From Blasia pusilla (taxonomy: Eukaryota; Marchantiophyta; Marchantiopsida; Blasiales), in the NCBI GenBank assembly GCA_050084515.1, contig CM114271.1, positions 68,572,001 to 68,636,000 on the forward strand: a stretch of 64,000 bases of DNA. Reading direction: 5' to 3'. The notes beneath the pieces were generated by a model. The model had not been told where the DNA came from and did not search any database. It worked only from the letters and a program-made list of their open reading frames with translations. Position 1 is the stretch's first letter, and every line of letters starts with the position of its first letter. Below, piece by piece: positions 10,581-22,468 of the stretch. Made by a program: the position numbers and the translations under genes.

Positions 10581-11488
10581 CACGTCGCCAAAGTACTAGC
10601 AAGTCAAACTAGCGAATCCCGCCATGAATCACACTCTCCGCTCTAAAACACCAAACGGCAAAATCTCTCCTACTACGTATTGGCTCCAACCACATCCGGC
10701 CCTAACCATGTAGTTTTGCCAATCATATTCACTACCAAACTTGGTCGGCCAGGCTACCACGTCTCGAGTACCAACCCCGTCATCGTCCTACTATGTTTTT
10801 CGTTCCCACCTCGGTCCAACTCCCACTACGTTGCGACTCCTCCTACTCCCGACCGCACCTTGCCTCCATCCCCATCTCCTTACCTCCCATCCGGACCCCT
10901 TAGCCGCCCGCGGCTACGTCCAACGGCTCCAGCCATCCATGCCATTATTGCGGCTGGGCGTTAGAGCCAAAGCCTGTAGCATTGATTGTAGCCCCGGTCG
11001 CCCTACATGGACGGGTTCCCCCGCTTGGGCGGGTTAAAGTTGCGTTAGCTTAAGCCGTAGATGGGTTAGCTTAAGCGGGGTTTAGGCTACACCGAGAACG
11101 TAATCGCTTGCCTCCGATATCCGAACGGGGATTGCCAGTTCCGTCATTTACCATGGTCATGACTACGGAATGCATCTACATGCATCCATCATGGTTGATC
11201 TTGGATCATGCCCTTGCCTCCATCATCATATGTGGCAGAATTCAAATTTGAAAGGTTTAAAAAGGTTCGGGGACGTTGGGACAGGGTATTTCGTGGCCAC
11301 CTCGTTTCTGCTTGTCGCCACCATGTGCTCCTATCGCTGCTCATTTATGGTCGCTCTCCATCATACAACGTTCTTGTTTGCTCACGTGATTCATCGAGGT
11401 AGTTCTGATTCTGCTCAGATTTTTTGTTTTGGTGTGTTTCCTCACCTTGGATGTTTTGCCTTGATGTGCACCTTTGTGCGGATGCCGA

Positions 11489-11559
11489 TGTTTTCCGCAC
11501 CCTTGCTTGCAGCGGATTTGCATATGTTTTCCGCACCCTTGCTTGCAGCGGATTTGCAT
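11489..11559. repeat. 36-bp tandem duplication
   Basis: Two adjacent copies of a unit starting TGTTTTCCGCACCCTTGCTT. They lie in the 10.6-13.2 kb stretch, which otherwise holds no gene I can support. Confidence 0.9.
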
Positions 11560-11793
11560 TGCAGCTCGTCTGTTTGAATCAAAAGTGTTTGCAACGACCC
11601 ACGCTGGCATTCTCTATCCATTCTCTCCACTGCAGATTTCGATGAGGGAGCTCAATCGATTTCAAATTTGAGGCTCGGACATGGGCAACAATCCGGCTGT
11701 AACTCATGTTCTTTAGGAGCGTTTTTCAGCTCATGCTTCAGACCGTATTGTTAAAGCCGATGGAAGAATGTGTACCGACCATGGTTCTTCCTT

Positions 11794-12340
11794 CCATCTA
11801 CGGGCCCTATATTTTTGCAAGTTCTTCATATGCATCACACCGTCCAGCAAGAACAAAAATTCGGTATGCGTGGAGTTGGAAACACCCCTGATCCCCACAT
11901 TGAGTTTTTTTTCGGTAGAGATTTGCCAACGCTGTGGGCGCGCCTATTATCCGCTTCTATTTGCGTCCTCGTCTTTTCGGCCAAGATTTGTTTTTTCCTG
12001 ACACTCGAGCGGAATGCGTTCTGCATTAATCCTACAGCAACCATTCCACAACCAATTAGTGCTCAGGGCTTTGGCAATATCCCTCTCCATCTACGGGCCC
12101 TATATTTTTGCAGGTTCTTCTTCATATGCATCACACCGTCCAGCAAGAACAAAAATTCGTGTATGTGGAGTTGGAAACATCCACAGTCCCCTACATTGAG
12201 TTTTTTCGGTATAGATTTTCCAACGCCGCGGCGCGCCTATTATCCGCTTCTATTTGCGTCGTCTTTTCGGCCAGGATTTGTTTTTGCCTGACACTCGAGC
12301 GGAATGCGTTCTGCATTAATCCTACAGCAACCATTCCACA
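11794..12340. repeat. Tandem duplication of a ~255-bp unit
   Basis: Copies at 11794-12050 and 12087-12340 start CCATCTACGGGCCCTATATT and end CAACCATTCCACA, with about 10 percent difference and small indels. The spacer between them (CAATTAGTGCTCAGGGCTTTGG and onward) resembles 22765-22795 elsewhere in the window. No coding frame is conserved across the indels. Confidence 0.9.
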
Positions 12341-13217
12341 TTCCTTATCCTGGCTAGGGTCCTTTCCACAGCCTATGGTTTACGTTAACGTTGCTACTCT
12401 GCTCAACTCCTATTGGTCCGTAGCTTTGATGAAGCAGTAGCAGTTGGCTCCAAGGCCCGGAAAACCTTATTATCTTTACAACTTCACACCATTTATTATT
12501 GAACATACATAAGTAGAAATGTTGTTACACTTGTATCTGCTGGACCATTTCCTTTTTGGATAGGTAACCTGAGAATCAATTTCATTGCATATGGAATCCC
12601 TGCTGTAATCCCTACTGTAATCCCTCAAAGATGAAGTGGAATGGTGTCCTCGGGAAGTGGAGTATTGCCCACTACTGGAAGGTAATTCGGGATTGGAAAC
12701 CATGCCACATGCATTGTTTTGAATGATTTTCAGGATTTATGGCATTGTGTTCACCACACAGAACAAGTGGTTTCAGAGTAGCTTAAAATCCCCGAAGGAA
12801 GGAACAGAGAATGGTGAAGTTCCGTGAGGTAGTTCTGCATGGAGGATGACATTCACATACAATGGTAACCTAAGAATCGTATCCTGAGTTAAGATGACAT
12901 GTGGTTCTCACACAGAAGATATTTTATTATGGACAACTTCTGAAGTATGCAAGGAACAAAAACAGATATATTGAACATTATAATGTATTGTGGAATGGTG
13001 TCCATCACATCCAGATGACTGTCGACAATTCAGAAGACGTCTTTCTTCATATTGAATAAAATACAAAAAATAATAGAATAAATACAATTCTCGATCTCCT
13101 TTATGTCCCAACTCCAAAATGTTCATGAAAATTCTACGACAAAATTTCATCCATTACTTCCTAAAAGGATAGAATGTCATGTGATATTCAAAATTCTTCG
13201 TGCCTACTCCACTTACA

Positions 13218-16200
13218 CTACGTGTTTGTACACGTTGATGAGGCAATGGCTGCTTCTCTATCAAGTTGGGCTTGTGGGCCCAACTTTGTCTTTCTAGACT
13301 TTGCTATGGGGAATAAAGGTAGGTCAGTGAATGAATTTGGGTTTTGCCTATCATTCTGGTCTATCATGGATCTTGTAGATCTTCTTCTACGTCGGGACCA
13401 ACGTTCAATGTTTGATTGAACTCGTCTAATGGAATTATTGTTTAAGAATCCATCTTGAAAATTGAAGAATGGATTACCTGGTTGAGGTGTCAACCCATTT
13501 TCAGCTGCTATTTTTGCAGACTCGATCCTTCCGCTCAGCTCCTTCAAAGCCCTTGCAGTTAAAGTAAGAAGGCGAGCATTGTGAACAAAGGAAAGTCGTA
13601 TGCTTGAGAACAAGTTGTCAATTTCTTCAATACTGGAGTTTGTTACAGGGTTTGCACAGTCCGATGATAATCGACATCCTGGTGGAATGGTGTCTATGTG
13701 CCAACACTAGAGATGGAAAACAATTAGTTTAGCAGTAGCCACCACTAATATCAAATCCCATGTTGAAACACGAATATTTTTATGATCTTGGAAGTATTCA
13801 TGACCTGCATGTAGAAGTATACATGACCTGATTCTTGAAGTATACATGACCTGGTTCTAGACCTGATCCTAGAAGTATACATTACCTGATCCATGACGTA
13901 AACATGACATGGTCCTAGAAGTAGACATGCCTTGATTCCTAAAGTTTACATGACCAAATCCACCAAGTATACATCACTCGATGTTCACTATTGTTATTAA
14001 CCTCCATTTGGATGCATGTCAAACATCTCAGGTTGGCATGGATCATTCTCCAATTCCTCATTCGATTGTCGTGTTATGAGCTTGAGATGAGCCATCCCAC
14101 CCTGTCTTGTTCCTAACCTTGTTCCCAGAATCTTCACCAAATCTGCTTCATTGTAATTTTCCTTCAATAAGGCAACAATCTGTTTGGCATACTTTAAAAA
14201 AAACTCAGTATAATATAATACCAATTTTAGTACATATTTAAAGTAATATGTTCAATTCACTTTGAAAAGAAGGAGAATACAAGAATGTAAGAGGCCCTTA
14301 CAATATGCTTGCAAATGTTCCCCTTCAGAGACCATGGACAGTCACAATGACCCCACTCTGTATCGTAGTTGTAGACTTCATACCATTTATTCTCCAATGT
14401 CTGACTCCTAACTCTTGCCATACTCACCTCCCCCCTAGTGCGTATGATCTCTACATCACTACCAGAAATTGCTTTCCCTTTCAAAACAGCGTTGTTTACG
14501 TATTTTTCATGTGTCGCATTTGTCACAAATCCTCTCCTTTTCAACAAGTGGACGTGGAAATACCATGCCTCAATGTCATTGATGAGTTTCCAAACTAGGT
14601 AGTCCCCTCTTCTCTGTGATAATGTTTTGTGGTCATCATGTAGGATAGACTTCATGCTTCCATGATAGTTCTCAATTGCCGCATTCGTGTCTTGATTTGC
14701 ATGAGGATAGTCCCTTGCTGCTTTTACCCACTTTGCTGAAGTCATTGCACCAATGAGGAAATGTTAATTCAAATTTGAATGCATAATTGAATGCGACAAC
14801 CAAACTCAAAGTCAAGAAACAACAATGATACTCACCAATCTTGGGTTCCCAATATGTTTGTATGTACTTTACAAACTCTGACTCCGCTTGATAGTCTTCA
14901 TAGAATTTATGTAGGTCCCTCTTTGCATCATTCAAAATGACTTCAAAACGTCGTGTGTATGTGCCACATCGATTCACATACATGATGTCTCCTAACCTTC
15001 GCGACATTTCAGCTCTCATGCCATGACTACGCACCTTTTTCTTCAACTGCTTTAACCAGTCATGCCGTACATACCATAGACATAGAATGATGTGTGCTGT
15101 TGGAAATATTGCCCTGTTCAAAGGGTTCCAATCATTTAGTCTGCATTATGAACAAAAAGAATCGCTTCTATGTTGGTGGAATGGTTTCCCTTCTTGAGGA
15201 AGACTGGTTTCCTACATGTTGGAAACATAATGAATACAACTTCATATGCATAGCTAATGTTGCTTAAAGCACTCATACCATAGAAGGATATTGATGTTTG
15301 TTGGCGGAAACGATTTTTGCAACGGTGGAATGGTTTCTTCCACCGTGAGAGAAAATGTGAGAAGATTATCCTATCCAAATCTACAGTTAACCCATCATGC
15401 CAATTGTCGTTAATGAATACAGAGGAATTTACTCTCACCTTAACGCATTCTGCTCTGCCAAAGCGTCGTCAACAATGATCGCATTTGGTTCCCAATTTGG
15501 TTGGATGACTCTACATTTATCCAAGATAGCTTTCAACCACTTTCTCAAATACACTTCTTTTGCACTAGATGTGAGAACCCAGGCCACGAGTATCCCTGAG
15601 TGGTGATCATCAAACACCAGCAAAGTATATAGGGGAAACTACAAAACATCAATACAAGTGTTAGAACCATGATTATATGGAATCATTAAAACATGAATGA
15701 AAGTAATAAGAAGACTTACTTCACATGAAATATCTCTTCAACAAAATAAGTAAGAGCAAGTACCCTGTTGCGATTTGTGCCAAATGTGCTATCCATGCTC
15801 AAGGCGCTGCCATGTCCATACTTTACAAGAGCATTCAACTGCCATTGGCTTTGGAATCCCAAAATGAATGGATGTGTCTCATCCATGTAAGGCTCGTAAA
15901 TGAACACCTTCTCAGAAGAATACTCAACAAACAAGCTCAAGGACTCGTTCTCGCTCCTAGCATATAGAAATGTCTCCTGATTGAATTTTTTTTTTATGTT
16001 TCGTATATCATGCATTTGGATGAAGTCATCTCGGGTCAAATTCTCTTCAAAGTTGGTATCCGTCAACGAGCGCTCTTTCAACATCTTTGAATGCTCGGCT
16101 TGGATCTGGTGGGGCTTAACCCCCAAGCAAAGCCTCTCTTTCACATAATTCTTTAGATCATCTGAAATCCTAGGAGCAAACATCTTCGGTGTATCTATGC

Positions 16201-16403
16201 ATGCTTTGTCGTCCTTTCCATGGCATGGCTTGTTGGCTTTATCCACGTGAGCTCTATTTTTGTAGGTGATCTTTGCAACATGCGGAGGAGTGTTGATTTT
16301 AAGGACTGTAAAACGACATTGACACCCACGTTTGCAACTATCGCCTCTACTTATGATTTGTCCTCGCGGCCTACTACCTCTTCCACTTTTGGGGAGAGCA
16401 GAC
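13218..16403 (-). CDS. MULE-like transposase with SWIM zinc finger, six exons
   Basis: Exons can be joined in frame at 16403-15764, 15638-15439, 15140-14836, 14735-14302, 14191-14002 and 13694-13218. Most junctions use GT-AG. The first exon has a Cys-rich CKRGCQCRFT segment and then SMDSTFGTN with the first catalytic Asp of MULE transposases. The second starts PLYTLLVFDDHHSG and contains PNWEPNAIIVDDALAEQ with the second Asp. The third has FPTAHIILCLWYVRHDW. The fourth ends with a SWIM finger, HCDCPWSLKGNICKH (CxC...CxH), which binds DNA or protein partners. All joined exons stay open, so the gene may still be intact. Terminal inverted repeats were not found. A domesticated FAR1-like gene is possible but less likely given the DDE region. 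Confidence 0.8.
13789..13982. repeat. Minisatellite in the last transposase intron
   Basis: About eight imperfect copies of a ~23-bp unit like GAAGTATACATGACCTGATT fill most of the intron between exons 5 and 6 of the MULE-like gene. Confidence 0.85.
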
Positions 16404-16473
16404 CTGTAAACACAACAAAAGGAGGTGATGTGAAATTAACACACTAAACCATTTCTAACTGAATGGTCATCCA

Positions 16474-16838
16474 CTCTCCTCAATAATCAAAGTTTGAAAT
16501 ATGTGAATGGATAGGAGAAGATAGTACAATGGACCCCCTCCATCCATGTCTCTGGAGCAGCCCTTGCCCAATCTTGACATTCCTTTCCAGAATGGTATTG
16601 GGTTCCTTCCATCGCCATGCCCCTCACCAAGAATGAAATCATGTAATCTTTCCCAAGGTATGTATGCTACATGATCGTCATCCCAGGAAAGCTTGTTGGC
16701 TGAGATAAGTCCTGGAGGAATATCAGTTTGAACAAATATCTTGTTCATGGATAATATCCTCCTTGTTAAAGAGCTTCCACTTGCAAGCATATCAGATGTG
16801 GCCATTTCGGGGAGGCCAATTCTGTGATCAATGTTTCC
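16474..16838 (-). CDS. Probable upstream exon of the MULE-like gene
   Basis: The frame is open from an acceptor-like ACATACAG at ~16840 and encodes GNIDHRIGLPEMATSDML, SWDDDHVAYIPWERLHDFI and a GxGDGRNPIPFWKGMSRLG segment. It lies 5' of the transposase exons on the same strand. The 3' junction is not certain because several donor choices exist and none joins cleanly to 16403. I do not recognise a domain. Confidence 0.5.
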
Positions 16839-17168
16839 CTGTATGTTAATAAGACAGAAAGAACAGGTGTCAAAAGGTGCTATTCAAAAATTTACTAATC
16901 TGGTTGGACATGGTTTAACAAATGGCATGTATTGGGTTTTTATGTGAATGCAGAAGTTTGCATTAGGTGCCCATTTTGCATTCCTGCTTTCAAACAGATC
17001 CTACCCCTGTCCATTACCAGTGGAATGTCTTCACTGACATATGGAATGGCTTTGCATTGTCATGGAATGGCTTCTCTGGGAATTGGAATGGTTTATCAGA
17101 CACGTGGAATGCTTCGGTGATGATTTCCTCCTAAGCATGGGAAGGAACAGGAATTTCTTAGAATAACT

Positions 17169-17373
17169 TTACTCATTTGGATTGCCCTCCAATCTGCGTG
17201 CTACATTGCTCTCGAACCTCAAGAACTTGCTGCCCAAATCGTACGTAGTGTATGAAAAAAAATCATGGAAGTTTGTGAACTCCCACCACTTTGAATTCAG
17301 AATCAAATACTTTCTGTACAAGGTGGTGGCATTCCTAGTGGTAGCATGTCCCACTTGTGTAAGCCTCTTCTAA
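17169..17373 (-). CDS. Possible exon of the MULE-like gene
   Basis: The open frame encodes YLILNSKWWEFTNFHDFFSY and FLRFESNVARRLEGNPNE. Composition looks protein-like and strand agrees with its neighbours. No family was recognised and the splice sites were not fixed. Confidence 0.35.
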
Positions 17374-17918
17374 CTCTACTACTATGGGGCCTGTCACTTA
17401 AGTATAAGTGAAGAACCAACTGTATACCTGTAGTAGATTCTTTAAGAGCCTATGTACAAAATTACTTTCAGGTAAGGTCCGAGAAGTACAAAAACTACAG
17501 CGCTAATGACAAAAACTAACGAGGGTATACTTCTGCCGTGAGAGAAGTATCTAAAAAACCACAGGGCAACGACTCTGGAATCTAGCTTCCCATATCCAAT
17601 ATGGGAACATCTCCATCTATGCTATGTGCAATGACAACACGAGAAAAAAATCAGAGATAGGAATATCATTACTATCCATGCTAAGCTATTTTGAAAGTAA
17701 AAGAAGAGAGCAAAATTGGAGGTAGAGAACAAGGACTCTTGCCATAATCACAAAATCACATAGAGAGTGCATACTCATACATACATTCATACCTTTTTCT
17801 TTTTCTTTTCCACTCCTGGGTTGAGCTGGCCGTACTTGTTCTTCCGTTTAGCCATCCTGGTTGGGGGGGTTGCCATCATTTGTTGGAGGACTTCAAACTT
17901 TGACTTTCCTAATTCTCT

Positions 17919-19129
17919 TCACTCCTCGACAGTAGGTGTCAAACTTGTTCGTGTGGACTTCACGTTCTTGGCCTTGGTCACTTGTGAGTGAGTGCCAAGT
18001 TTAGGTACCTCACTTCTAATGTTTTCATTGATATCATTCAACAACGTCTTGCCCAAATTTTTCTTCAAAGCTCTCAATTCTCTAGAGGATAGTTTTTTCT
18101 TCAGAAGGGTGTCATCATCAGCATCTTCATGATCCTCCAATGTCACCGGCTTTGCAAAAGGAATTTGCACGTCTTCATGAATAGGGGTGCGAAATGCAGA
18201 GCCGGTTGTCTTGACCAAATGTGGATCGTCTGTAACCCCTTCATGATGGATGGTTGCCCCATTCTCACCACATGGAGTGTGTGGAATGGGTTCCACAGGC
18301 GTATCACCTCGACACTGTGCATACACACTTTCGGCTCCCCCCTCTGGTGGAATGAGTTCCGCATTAGGCTGAAGTCACGGAGGTGGAGTGGCATCCGCAT
18401 TGATAGAATCCCCACCTGGTGGAATGGGTTCCACCAACTGACTCTCTCTCGGGGGTGGAGTGGGATCCGCCCTTGGAGGCTCCCCACCTGGTGGAATGGG
18501 TTCCACCATTTGATTCTCTCTCGGCGGTGGAGTGGGTTCCACCCTTGGAGCCTCCCCACTTGGTGGAATGGGTTCCACCAATTCACTCTCTCTAGGGGAT
18601 GGAGTCGGTTCCACCCTTGGAGCCTCCCCACCTGGTGGAATGGGTTCCACCAATTCACTCTCTCTCGGGGGTGGGAGAGATCTTTTCGATCGTGTACAGG
18701 GGACCCATTTCTGCTCTTTGTAACATTCTTCCCCTTCAATTTTGGTGTCTCGGCCTTCCTTTGGCCCTTTGAACGCTGTGGAACTTTGCAATTAGAAGCC
18801 TTACCCGCCTCTTTATTGTTAACAGCCTTACCCGCGTCGTCGCCTAAGCGACGACGCCGGGGTGGAAAGGGTTGGAAATCACTGCTATCTGATTCCGAAG
18901 ACTTATGTAAGTCTCCACCCGTCTCCTCTGCTCTCACTTTCAAGCCCTGTTTTCCCTTCTTACACCAGGTGTCTTTGTCATGTTTCCTTTGACTTGGAAC
19001 ATATGCACCAGCTCTCTCCTCACAAATATCTTTTGCTTTTTTGGAATCTCTTGTGGCCAACCATTCCTCATATTGTTGCTTGGCCATAAACTCAGAGTAC
19101 TTGGCTTGATCTCGCTCAAGCCAACCCAT
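17919..19129 (-). pseudogene. Low-complexity ORF with 24-residue repeats, frame-broken
   Basis: The first part, from 19129, is charged and helical-looking (ERDQAKYSEFMAKQQYEEWL, later FPPRRRRLGDDAGKA). Then a repeat of about 24 residues appears. One frame reads WWNPFHQVG repeats and another reads VEPIPPGGE...RVEPTPPPRE repeats. Because the unit is 72 bp, two frames stay open together. The second frame has one stop near 18375 and continues to 17919 with ELRALKKNLGKTLLNDINEN. A frameshift near 18680 is needed to link the start to the VEPIPPGG frame. It lies between the BED-like ORF and the transposase and is probably part of the same element. Function unknown. Confidence 0.5.
18277..18705. repeat. 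72-bp coding minisatellite with GGTGGAATGGGTTCCACC core
   Basis: Unit starts are at 18346, 18418, 18490, 18562 and 18634, exactly 72 bp apart, with a further core at 18277. Each unit has the core GGTGGAATGGGTTCCACC, whose outer seven bases form an inverted repeat (GGTGGAA/TTCCACC). Confidence 0.92.
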
Positions 19130-19283
19130 TAGATTTTGTTTCTTGCGTGCTATCCACGCAACACTCTGCTTGACTTATGCCTCTTTTTCGACAAAAAAAC
19201 TCGGTAGGTAGCTCCTGTAGAGACACAACGTCACCTTTTTGAACTACTCCCCACAACTTATTAACCATCTCCAGATGTGTGAA

Positions 19284-20045
19284 TTAACCCTTACCCCTCC
19301 CTATGAAGTCCTTAGAACCTTGTAGACTTGCTCTATCTATGGCTGCCAAGCAACCATATACTACATGCTCCATCATGGAGTTACTATTTTGGCAATCATG
19401 AACTCTCACCAAGCACTCACGGTATTGTTTCCTATCTAGGAGGCCATCCCAATCCCAAATATGCAAGGAATTCACCAAATTACACTCCATCAAAGCCACC
19501 AGTGATGGCTTCTTCCCTAGTATCGGGATATGAGGACTCCGATGCATAGACAACCACCTCTCCGAGTGGAATTGTCGCAACCTGTACATTTTCTCCCTCC
19601 TGATTTTATCCTCCCTCCTATGAGCATCCCCGGATTTCCTAAGGATCTCTCTCTCTCTCTGGGCATCTGTCACTTCTCTCTTACGACCCATCACTGGGTC
19701 GTTGGCGCGCCTCCCTGGATTTTCTAGTGGGACTAGCAATGCCCCGTCCAAGTCAGGGTGGTTTTTAATCAAGTGCTGATTGCACTTGGTTTTATTTTTG
19801 GCCTTTAGGATGCAATTACAAAGCATGCACATCCACTTTTCCCCATCCTCTATGTATCTCCAATATGTGTTCTCGCCAAGAGCAACACCCCACACAACTC
19901 GATTCATACTGGTGGCTGCCACGATTGAACTCTGACGGAAGATATACCGAGACCTACGACTGCCAAACTGACAACACACAAGCTCTTCCATAAGCACTTC
20001 AACAATAGAGTAGTACTCAAACATAAGGCCTGATAACAAATCCAT
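19284..20045 (-). CDS. BED-like zinc finger ORF upstream of MULE transposase
   Basis: A 253-codon open frame. After ~70 residues it has WRYIEDGEKWMCMLCNCIL and then QHLIKNH, giving a C-x2-C ... H-x4-H pattern like BED or C2H2 fingers of transposases. A basic, Arg/Glu-rich coiled stretch follows (AQREREILRKSGDAHRRED, then RREKMYRLRQFHSERW). The C-terminal half contains LVRVHDCQNSNSMMEHVVYG. The DNA-binding role is inferred from the finger. It probably supplies the N-terminal part of the MULE-like gene downstream on the same strand. The start codon is uncertain. Confidence 0.55.
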   Translation of the reverse strand: MDLLSGLMFEYYSIVEVLMEELVCCQFGSRRSRYIFRQSSIVAATSMNRVVWGVALGENTYWRYIEDGEKWMCMLCNCILKAKNKTKCNQHLIKNHPDLDGALLVPLENPGRRANDPVMGRKREVTDAQREREILRKSGDAHRREDKIRREKMYRLRQFHSERWLSMHRSPHIPILGKKPSLVALMECNLVNSLHIWDWDGLLDRKQYRECLVRVHDCQNSNSMMEHVVYGCLAAIDRASLQGSKDFIGRGKG

Positions 20046-20766
20046 GCTATGAAGGAGAAAGAAATAGACGAAACATACCAGTTCCCAACTGCCCTTGCTT
20101 CCCTCGAGTCTGTATTCTCAGCGATCCTTCAACCTCTGATCCGAACTACCCCCTGGAGTTTTCAAGTACACGAGTGTTATAAAAGCATAATCACAATCAA
20201 GTATTCAGAGGTCACAGCTAAAATATCTATTCAGAGCATACTGCATTCCTGCTATCAGAAAGATCCTACCCCTGTCCATTACTAATGACAAAAACTAACG
20301 AGGATACTTAGAGTAGCCCGACGGAATAACACTGTGACAAAGATAAATTCCAGGACTTGGTGGCCAAGGTGAGTGGTCCACAAACAACATGGACACACAC
20401 AACTTCATGAATACAGCAAGTGGGACTTCCTGATATTTTCCTTGGCTTATTGTTGTCAGGTTGTACAGCCTAGTCTTCTGTCATCAGCATTCATCCTCTG
20501 AATTCATCCACAGCAGTTGCCTTAAATGAATTTTTTCTATGAATTATGCCATTCATGGTATAAGGGTATAGTTACACCATATTTCAGTAGCACCACAGTC
20601 CTCTGCCCGCTGTGCTAAATTCTTCATCTGAGTTATTTGTGAGGCAGTGACCCCTGATCCATATAGCTTACACAATAGAACAAACTCTCCCAACAACAAT
20701 CCCAATCCCCTTCCAAGAGTTCTGAAAGAAATTATGGGCTGCCTCTCACTCGTTCTAAGGGCGAGG

Positions 20767-21136
20767 ACCACTCATTTAATTGATGAGCCTGTTTTCTCTC
20801 TACAAACAAAAAAGCACTAACATCGGCTGAATGGATCGGTCCCATAAATCAATCCTGACTTTTCAGCAATTCAGCAATGGATTTGTCCCAAAAATCAAAC
20901 CCGACCTGAATCAATCCCGAGTTTTGAGCAATTTCCTAAACCATAAACCTCCACCGCTTTCAGCAGACCGACCACTGATTTAATTGATGAGCCTTTTTTC
21001 TCTCTACAAACAACAAAGCACTAACATCGGTTGAATGGATCGGTCCCACAAATCAATCCTGACTTTTCAGAAATTCAGCAATGGATTTGTCCCAAAAATC
21101 AAACCCGACCTGAATCAATCCCGAGTTTTGAGCAAT
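20767..21136. repeat. Tandem duplication, ~166-bp unit
   Basis: Copies at 20767-20932 and 20971-21136 share TTTAATTGATGAGCCT and run to GAGTTTTGAGCAAT with a few differences. No gene is visible here. Confidence 0.9.
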
Positions 21137-21424
21137 CTCCTTCTAACTTCTAACTCGCCCCCCTAAAATTTCACAAGCCTCTGGGAGCTCCGCATTCGGA
21201 GAAAGAAAGAACCTACTTACCATATCATACCCGTCGCCTTTGCAAAATCAAGTCCTTTCTTTGCAGCGTCGACAAGGCCTTCAACGAGGTTGAGAAATAT
21301 CTGACGACACAGGAGAAGCGACGACACATCTCATGAACATATTGTAGAGTGCATCACCGCAATGTGTGACAGAAGGCATTTGAAGAAAAAAGAGTCCAAA
21401 CAACTACACTCACCTTTGCAAACA

Positions 21425-22468
21425 GGATACCGAGCGCGATTTGACAGCAAACGCAACAATTCGTGGAGCCCAATACTCTAGCCTCCCCCGGTGTGTAGTC
21501 GGAGCTAGTCGGAGCCGAAATGCAAGAAACAACGAACCTTAGCCGTAACGCTGCAAAGAATGAAGGCCATGAACCGAACAAGGTGCAATGTGCGAAGGAA
21601 GCCATTCTTTCCTTCGCGGGAAAGCCATTCCACGAGTGGTCCCAAAAAAGACTTACAGAAATGGGTTTAGGGCTTCGGAAGGATACTGAGCGCGATTTGA
21701 CAGCAAACGCAACAATTCGTGGAGCCCAATACTCCAGCCTCCCCCGGTGTGTAGTCGGAGCTGTCTGAAGCACTCTAGCGCTAGTACTGAGAGATTTCGT
21801 ACCTGTGAAATTCGACAGAGGCTGAGCTTTCGGACTTCCATCAAAGTAATGCAACCAGAAATTCAAACGTCTTCAGATTTCAAACTGCAGCGAGATTTGA
21901 GCCCGGCACTTGGACTAAATTGGCAATAACGTACAACAATTTCCTTCCTTCCTCTGACTGTCCACAGACGATAAGCTTTCGGATCTTCATCAAAGAAAGG
22001 GAAATCGGTTTGTCTTCGGTTCTCAAACAGTAACGACATCTGTGACCAACGCCGGAAGTACTCTGGCACTAACACACCGCGCTTTCGTATTACATAGCTT
22101 TGAATAAAGCACATATTATGCTTTCGGTGCTGCATCAATCAAAGAACTAGAAATTCATTCGCAATTGCCCGTGCTTCTCAAACAGCTGCCAGACTCAATT
22201 GACCGGCACACGAACTTGCGATTTGACAGCAAACGCAAAAATTGGTGGAGCCCAATACTCCAGCCTCCCCCGGTGTGTAGTCGGAGCTGTCTACTCAGAA
22301 ATGCACGAAACAACGAACCCTAGCCGTAACGCTGCAAAGAATGAAGGCCATGAACGGAACAAGGTGTAATGTACGAAGGAAGCCATTCTTTCCTTCGCGG
22401 GAAAGCCATTCCACGAGTGGTCCCAAAAAAAACTTACCGAAATGGGTTTAGGGCTTCGGAAGGAACGA
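21425..22468. repeat. Nested duplications of a ~75-bp block and a ~165-bp block
   Basis: Block one (GCGATTTGACAGCAAACGCA through GTGTGTAGTCGGAGCT) occurs at about 21430, 21686 and 22217. Block two (AAACAACGAACC through GGGCTTCGGAAGGA) occurs at 21518-21682 and 22298-22468. Block three order is block one then block two in the first and third positions. Short open frames cross the region but none has a recognisable product. Confidence 0.85.

Noticed and set aside
11170-12440. Several plus-strand frames of 60-170 codons
   Set aside because: They follow the tandem duplications, frames do not persist across the repeat indels, and no motif is seen.
13789-13982. CRISPR-like array
   Set aside because: Units are contiguous without unique spacers and the context is eukaryotic.
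18129-18992. Long plus-strand frame (287 codons) over the 72-bp repeats
   Set aside because: It is the mirror of the repeat; composition (WWNGFH-like runs) is that of a repeat read on the wrong strand, and neighbouring exons are all on the minus strand.
21354-21866. Minus-strand 170-codon frame
   Set aside because: It spans the duplicated blocks and translates the repeat twice in different frames; no family match.
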